Shown here piece by piece: positions 58,291 to 64,000 of a DNA stretch of 64,000 nt. Position 1 is the stretch's first letter, and each line of letters begins with the position of its first letter. The stretch comes from Rhyacophila brunnea (lineage: Eukaryota; Arthropoda; Insecta; Trichoptera; Rhyacophilidae), in NCBI GenBank assembly GCA_022495005.1, contig JAGYXB010000610.1, positions 124,001 through 188,000 of the forward strand, written 5' to 3'. The translations under genes were made by a program, and so were the position numbers. Below the pieces are notes generated by a model. That model ran no database searches. It had not been told where the DNA came from and saw only the letters and a list, made by a program, of their open reading frames with translations.

Positions 58291-58944
58291 AACCTTGAAA
58301 GGGGTTCAGCGGGGTCAGTGTGTTGCGGGTCGCAAAGGGTTACCTAATTTATTATATATATCATTTTAATATTTAAATGTCATAATAATTTTATTGTCAA
58401 TATATATTTTTTTCACTTGCATGCTTGTCTCATTTTAATATAAAATACAAAAACTTACTCTATTTCATAAATGCTGTATTTTTTATAATTTCTCACATTA
58501 TCAATTAAATAATAACGCAAGAAATATGCTTCACCTAGTACGTTATTTAATCTGGAACAGTCTCTGGCCTAGAGAAAAACGTCTAGGGCAAAAGGACTCT
58601 TAGGTATACGTGATCCACGGCCTATGTTATTGAATATAAAAAAAGTTTTTTTTTTTAAATTTACTATTACAATTGTAACAATCCGCTATTACTGTCTAGT
58701 ATACTTAGCTTTATTTTCTTGTATAATTATATACATATAATAATTAAGAAAATGCGAAGTGAGCTTGAATTCTTTACAACAGTCGTTGCGTGACTTATTT
58801 GTATAATAATAATTATCATTATATAAACAGAGGTGAATTAAGGTAAGTGTATAATTATTATTCATTTTCCAACCGTTTTTGATTATGTTTATTATGGAAA
58901 ATAAAAATGTTCTTCTGTATTTGTCGCTCCGGTGTTTTGAATTA

Positions 58945-59138
58945 ATTTTGGTACTGTTCGGTTATCAGGAATACAGCGGCAAACACATTTTGAAAATACT
59001 CGATATACTGGATTATTTGTTAGTTTGGGTTAGTTTAGGTTAGGTAAGGTTAGGTTAACCTAACAAATAATCCAGTTTATCGGCTATTTTCAAAATGTGT
59101 TTTCCGCTGTATTCCTGATAACCGAGCAGTACCTTAAT
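58945..59138. repeat. Foldback repeat, about 194 bp
   Basis: Arms of about 78 bp: left ACTGTTCGGTTATCAGGAAT ... GATTATTTGTTAG, right CTAACAAATAATCC ... CTGATAACCGAGCAGT. The loop is a GGTTAGGTTAGG-like run. No coding capacity. Confidence 0.75.
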
Positions 59139-59188
59139 TTTAATATTATTTTGTCAAATATGTACGTTAATTTAAATGGTGATTTAAC

Positions 59189-59572
59189 TTTACACGTGCA
59201 TGGATCTACTGGCAGCAATAGTATGTATTTTAAACTATCATGACTATAACTGTTTACATGTAAAAGTCCTGACTGTCTCTCCAATCTCATTCTTCAAGAG
59301 TGAGTAAGACGCGTTGTTGTCATTTTATGGTATCTAATTTTTGACAGGTAGTGAAAATCGGTTAACCTAAAAAATCGTTCGTAGTTCATTTTTTGCCAGC
59401 AGGTTCGCCACTATCGTTCTACTGCGAAAAATTCTCAACTGTCGCATGAAAATTCAGAAGCTTCCGAACTATTTTGATTCATGCATGCAATCTTGCGACT
59501 GCAAGATAATACATGTTTACACGTACATTTTCTTGTAAATCAGTAAATCCATGCACGTGTAAATGGAGTATA
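59189..59572. mobile_element. Foldback MITE, copy B
   Basis: Ends are inverted TTTACACGTGCATGG. Interior GTTCGCCACTATCGTTCTAC and TCTCATTCTTCAAGAGTGAG are the complement of the copy at 45391-45795. The better-preserved copy of the two. Confidence 0.75.
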
Positions 59573-59759
59573 ATACTAAATTGTCATAAAATTATGGCAT
59601 ACATAAGGCATGTACAACTTCAAGTAGCTTGTAATCTAAATACTATCCAGTATGTAAACTGACAATGATATGCCTACCATACATACATACATTGTTAGTC
59701 TTCGATTTAAATGAATTTATTATATATTTGACTTTGGACGCTAAGGTGTTAAAAATAAC

Positions 59760-60010
59760 TAATAATAAAAATAAATTATATATACATAATTTGAAAACAC
59801 CTTAGATATTATAATATAAAAATTCCATTTTTTTAATTCTTCGCCTGACAGGATTTGAGCAACCGCTGGATTCGTGCCAATGTGCTTTAACCAATTAAGC
59901 TACGGGCATCCTACTTAATTGTGACGAATTTAACTAGTAGTTGTACTTAGATGAAACGGTTATCAAATTGCGTTAATGTTGACCATCGGTTTTTGTGCTT
60001 TAAGTTAAGG
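59760..60010 (-). repeat. Repeat with embedded tRNA-like segment, copy B
   Basis: On the - strand 59907-59843 reads GCCCGTAGCTTAATTGG, then GCACATTGGCACGAATCC, GGTTGCTCAAATCCTGTC: A-box- and B-box-like motifs at tRNA spacing. Sequence on both sides matches 41850-42075. A tRNA-derived repeat or a tRNA pseudogene caught in a larger repeat. Confidence 0.6.
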
Positions 60011-60397
60011 GATCATTAAGAAGGAATAGCCTTGTATGAATATTGATAATCAATTTAATGTAATAAATAACCTTTGACTAGGTTTTAATATTCAAATTTT
60101 TTTTAATCTGTGTAAGTAGGTACATCTTCATAGTGAAATAAATACATATAAATAAGACTACGCCACTGTTATGTACAATAAACGAAACAGGTTGTTTTAA
60201 CACAATACACCCTCCCTTTTTGACATGATTATGTAATCATGATTTTGATTACAGGCGGAGCATATTGCTCCATAGTCTACACAGAATGGAGGTTAAATTA
60301 GTAAACTTTTTACGGGTTCACACACTAATACAACCATAAAAACTTCTAATACATATTCATGTGTTAGGTTAGGTTATCGTTATATTATGGTAAATAC

Positions 60398-60600
60398 GCA
60401 TCGGTCTATAATGTCGTGGGTCCCAGGTTCGAATCCTGGGTCTGGCAAATACACATATTGATTTTCAATTTGTGTTCGAAGTCAGAGTATGGACCTAATA
60501 GGTTGAACAAGTGGATAACATCCATTTCCCGTAAAAAAATCTGTTAATACAAACCTCTACTCTGGATGCCTATATGATCTTATTAGGATCGGACATGGTC
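60398..60600 (+). mobile_element. tRNA-derived SINE, copy 3
   Basis: B box GGTTCGAATCC (60426-60436) is perfect; box A is not recognisable. Body GAGTATGGACCTAATAGGTT and tail CTATATGATCTTATTAGGAT match copies 1 and 2. This copy gives the uninterrupted tail that defines the insertion point at 38752. Confidence 0.7.
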
Positions 60601-61929
60601 AAAAATAAGATATTTTTACGTATGCATTGAATTCAGCTTCAGATGTTAGGTTAGGTTGGGTTCAGTTATGTAATTAACCTAATCTAACTTATTGTGAGTC
60701 TATGGCACAATGTAATATATCCCGAATGCGGGACTGGGAATCATAACCAGTTAATATAATATTATTCCTCTTTATGATATGCGAAACAGAATGCATTGTT
60801 TGTCAGAAACGGATAACTGTTTGTAGGTATTGTCTAATTGTTGCAATGCAATCAAGAGCCGATGAGACAACCATTGTGACGGCTCCCACACAATGGCGGT
60901 TTTAAAAAATAGCTTTTTTCGTTTTGCAAAACCCAATTTAGCACTTGCGGTTAATCGACGGTTTGAGTACAGCTAATCGCGGCCTGAAACATAGTCATGA
61001 TGGTGGAGAATTTTCTCAGGAAAGAACCGCTCACAATGGGTTGTTCGGTCGCTGGCAATCGAGTCGTGTTATATGAATAGTGAACCAGATAGCGCCGTGT
61101 TACTCGATCGATTACATTGTATAATTATTCACGAAGATGATCGACATTGTCGCAGATCTATGACGGTACGTCAGACTGCTTTATATTTCAGTGCATAATA
61201 CTATGCAGCTTCTGATTAGTTTTAAAGATTGCAGTGACAATGCCTCTTAAAAGAAGAAGTCAAATAATTTAAATATGAGAATTTTTTAACATACTACCAA
61301 CAAGGCAGTTGTCGTAAAAAGCACTGATTGAGCTTTTTAAGTGGACTGTAATTATTTTTAAGGGAAGATGAGGAGGTCGGATCTAAGGGTGAGGGCGATG
61401 GAACAGAGTGCCAGACACTGATTTTTGTGATGACGTATGATGGCTCCGTGGTCTGGTTTCAACTTTAGCTCGCGCGGTGTTGTTGTTTTGGGTCACCCGG
61501 TTCGTACACTCACACACTGTATGACACAGTTTTATAGATTATATGTGAGGGTGTATGAATGATGATGATTCTGAATGAGTCAATCACTAAGCGACGGAAA
61601 GCTATTAGAAGCCCGCTCGCGTCCGCTAATGTGATGCAACTGAATGTCTCTTTGCAACACGGTCTCTCATGACGCATAATTGCGTATATATTGTTTGGTG
61701 ACAATAATACTGGGGATTAGGAGGTGGGTGATGAGATAGGGAATGGAATGGGAATATAAATGGCCCAACCAAGCACGAATCGATTAAATGTATTGTATCA
61801 GCCATACTCATAATCAATAAGTGTTGGTTCTGTAATATATATTCCGTATAAACTAATAGGTATATATTTAAACGTAATATTATATTGTAACATACATAAT
61901 TTTGAAAACACTCGTGAGAAAATATAGCC
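60601..61929. other. No gene recognised
   Basis: Intronic to the - strand gene. A GC-richer patch at about 60850-61190 has no long frame. GGTTAGGTT-type runs near 60645-60690 have an inverted partner (AACCTAATCTAACTTA). Nothing further can be named. Confidence 0.35.
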
Positions 61930-62002
61930 CGAGACTCGGCAGGAATCGAACCTACGTCTCTTGGGTTTCGCGCCCTGTGTATTACCACTATGCTACAAAT
62001 CT
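61930..62002 (-). repeat. tRNA-like segment (pseudogene or SINE head)
   Basis: On the - strand it starts GAGATTTGTAGCATAGTGG (box A-like) and contains GTAGG-TTCGATT-CCTGC, a perfect T arm, ending GAGTCTC. The first and last seven bases can pair (two G-T pairs). The anticodon arm (AGGG..CCC) lacks the usual T before the anticodon, so I call it tRNA-like rather than a functional tRNA. Confidence 0.55.
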
Positions 62003-62137
62003 CATGCTTAAATCATTCACTGCTGACTAGATAATGATTTTTTTAATTACCACCTTTAAAATGCACGTTAATTACATCGATCGGCCGCCTGGTTATTGCG
62101 CGCCGGGTGCGTCTTCAGCGTCCAAAGTATTAATTAA

Positions 62138-62400
62138 GTTGTTTCGGAAGAAATCCGTAATCCAATCCACTATTATTGGTTGCTAGGGGTCCGGGGTCCT
62201 AGCAACTAAATTATTAATATATACGTGCGTTACTATGGAAGTCAATATGAATGTCAAAATGACATTTCATTTCAGTATTATTTCTATCAAGTACAATTTT
62301 TTTTGATCGTTTAAGCTAGTCAAGTCGAGTGTATATGATTCAACAGAAAATTTAAAAACGTTTTATATAAAAAGTTCTTTTTATCTTGTAATTATTTTTA
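62138..62400 (+). repeat. Dispersed repeat, inverted partner of 42667-42966
   Basis: ATCCGTAATCCAATCCACTA, ATTGGTTGCTAG, TCAAAATGACATTTC and AAGTTCTTTTTATCTTGTAA are the complements of blocks in 42667-42966. No coding frame. Confidence 0.65.
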
Positions 62401-62748
62401 ATCAACTGGCTAACTGCTATTTCTCTTAAAAAAAATCATCGTGAGAAACATCTTCGGTAGGCGGTGAAAATCTATATCGAATTGTAGAGCCAATCTTAAA
62501 GTCGTTCTGAATGTGGGTTCACACTTCACAGCCCAAAACAGCTGTCAATAAACAACTGAAATATCGTAGAACAATAATTAATAAAAATATCGTAATTAAA
62601 TTCAACATTTTATAGGCAATCACTATTGATTGATAGGTTGATATTAAACAATTCTCAACATTGGATAGGTAATTTTAATTGGGTATCCATTCATCATTAT
62701 TGAATTTTAGCCACATTCCTAAAATATACAAGTTTAAAGGTAACCTAC

Positions 62749-62790
62749 CTGTTCACAAGATAATCTCCATCTCTGAGACATTTTACCAAA
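62749..62790 (-). CDS. Cysteine-rich secreted protein, 42-nt micro-exon
   Basis: Reads FGKMSQRWRLSCEQ, phase 0 at both ends, bounded by TTATTTACAG and CAG|GTAGGT on the - strand. Spliced to the next exon it gives RWRLSCEQ-TVPLPAG. It is 7.7 kb upstream of that exon, with several repeats between. The exon rests on good splice sites, phase and one cysteine only. Together the six exons give 265 residues with about 11 cysteines. I do not recognise the family with confidence; a secreted signalling or signalling-inhibitor protein is possible. The signal peptide must lie in exons beyond 64000. Confidence 0.5.
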
Positions 62791-62879
62791 CTGTAAATAA
62801 TAATTGATCGTATGAATTTTGCCGGATTCTTGTAGGTATTGTAACTCTGAGATATCCACATGTTTCCAGGCGCGCACAC

Positions 62880-63430
62880 AAAAGAATTATTGTTTAGGGG
62901 GGTCAATTTTGAAAAAAGTATCCATAATATTTTTTATTGTTTTTTAAGGCGGGGGAGAAAGGGGAACAAAATCCTGCGGGTGCCACTGATTTTCATATTT
63001 AGCACGATTAACACTTACCACTTATATCGAGTTGTCGCACCCACAAGTGGTTGTCGCATGAGCGTGGCTTAACAGTCATAATTATTAGGATCGTTATTGT
63101 CTGTTTGTGTCGTCCTTGATGTCTTATCTTTTAGACATGCCGCATCGGAATATTAAAGCAAACATTGACTGTCCCAGATAGTTGTATCAATTTTTGAGTG
63201 TCATAGGTCTTCCATTGGCCACAGGTATTGCATGTCATAGAATACCGAGAGGAGTGGAGCCAGTCTGTTGAGAAGGCTGTTCGACAGCAATGGGTCACCT
63301 TCCTCACTCATGAGGTGCTGACGAAAAAGAAGAATAAATATTCTATTTACCTAAATAATTTGTATTTTTTCCGTTTCGGGGGGGGTCCGGTCCTAAAATT
63401 TTCTCTTGTGTGGGCGCCTGCATGTTTCAT
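62880..63430. repeat. Dispersed repeat, second copy of 40655-41312
   Basis: Same blocks in the same order as 40655-41312 (AGGGGGGTC, GGTGCCACTGA, AATATTAAAGCAAACATTGA, GTTGAGAAGGCTGTTCGACA). Diverged, non-coding. Confidence 0.65.
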
Positions 63431-64000
63431 TTTATACTTAGGGTATGGGTTTCGTATGGGCACTTGTCGAACAACATCTTCTTGGCTACGTGTTAAAACT
63501 GTAAACTAACAAGGTCCTCCAATTTTTAACCGCACTTCCATTATAAACTAACAAGCTCCTCCCATTTAGTCGACAACAGCGCCTTCCTGCTTGTGCCTAA
63601 ATCTTCTTGTTGGACAGATAAAACATTTTACTTTTGTAATACAAAACGGTACCTACATACGAAATATGAATTAAAAATAAAATTGTTAAAATGAACCCCG
63701 ATTATAATAAAATAATCAATGACATTAACGCACTAAATACAGTATGTAGCAAGTAAATTCGCGCATAGCGACATTCGCACACGTATAGGTAGACGTCACG
63801 CAATTTTCATTATGCGATATCACGCATCAGGAATTTATAGCAATATTACCTTTATTGTAATGGCGTTGTGCAGTAACAGTGTTTCCAGTGTCAATGTTTA
63901 TTTGAGCGAACCCGTTCGAACCGAACCATTCGGCAGACCCGACAAAAAGCATTGGAAATTTATAGCAATATAACCTTTATTGTAATGACGTTAGAACAGA
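63431..64000. repeat. Window end with the start of a 125-bp-spaced repeat
   Basis: AATTTATAGCAATAT(T/A)ACC then TTTATTGTAATG(G/A)CGTT occurs at 63832 and again at 63957, exactly 125 bp apart, the second copy being cut by the window end. A shorter pair, AAACTAACAAG(G/C)TCCTCC, lies at about 63503 and 63545. No gene seen. Confidence 0.5.

Noticed and set aside
59030..59060. Possible telomere repeat (TTAGG-like run)
   Set aside because: Only a few degenerate GGTTA units in the loop of a foldback repeat.
61626..61988. 120-codon - strand frame
   Set aside because: Runs through a tRNA-like repeat; the start of its translation is the usual product of reading tRNA-like sequence.
1..64000. CRISPR array, operon or prophage-type system
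   Set aside because: No direct repeat/spacer pattern and no bacterial genes; the content is eukaryotic throughout.

Overview
The window is insect nuclear DNA. It is AT-rich, its protein-coding exons are split by GT/AG introns, and more than half of the recognisable content is transposable elements. GGTTA-type runs and the mix of DIRS, Jockey, hAT and tRNA-derived SINE elements fit an arthropod; I cannot fix the order. No bacterial, plasmid or CRISPR features were seen.

Four host genes are supported. (1) 1196-2143, + strand: the last two exons of an unconventional myosin IX (end of the RhoGAP domain plus the C-terminal tail). (2) 14910-10007, - strand: a complete two-exon LAS1 (HEPN nuclease of ITS2 pre-rRNA processing). 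Its single intron is filled by a hAT element that carries a second hAT inside it. (3) 36028-46020, + strand: nine coding exons of EFL1, the EF-2-like GTPase that releases eIF6 from 60S subunits. About 150 C-terminal residues are missing from the window. (4) 62790-50360, - strand: the last six coding exons of an unrecognised cysteine-rich, probably secreted protein whose 5' end lies beyond the window. LAS1 and EFL1 both act in 60S ribosome maturation, but they are 20 kb apart, on opposite strands and separated by transposons, so I infer no co-regulation.

The stretch 15.2-34.7 kb is a nested transposon cluster. Three DIRS-type (tyrosine-recombinase) retrotransposons lie end to end: copy 3 (+, degraded), copy 1 (+) and copy 2 (-). 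They are joined at ~92-bp hairpins, with one hairpin at each junction rather than two. Copy 3 is interrupted by a 3.6-kb insertion that includes a 2.62-kb hAT with a perfect 8-bp target duplication. Copy 1 is interrupted inside its recombinase gene by a ~6-kb Jockey-like LINE flanked by a 10-bp direct repeat. All element genes carry frameshifts or stops.

The stretch 38-64 kb holds EFL1 introns and the large introns of the - strand gene. It contains three copies of a tRNA-derived SINE (one split by an 824-bp inverted-repeat element), twin 306-bp palindromes at 48.3 and 48.9 kb, several foldback MITEs, and repeat families present once near 41-46 kb and again near 59-63 kb, mostly in inverted orientation. 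The AT-rich block 2144-9626 contains nothing I can name apart from one GC-richer 225-bp island.
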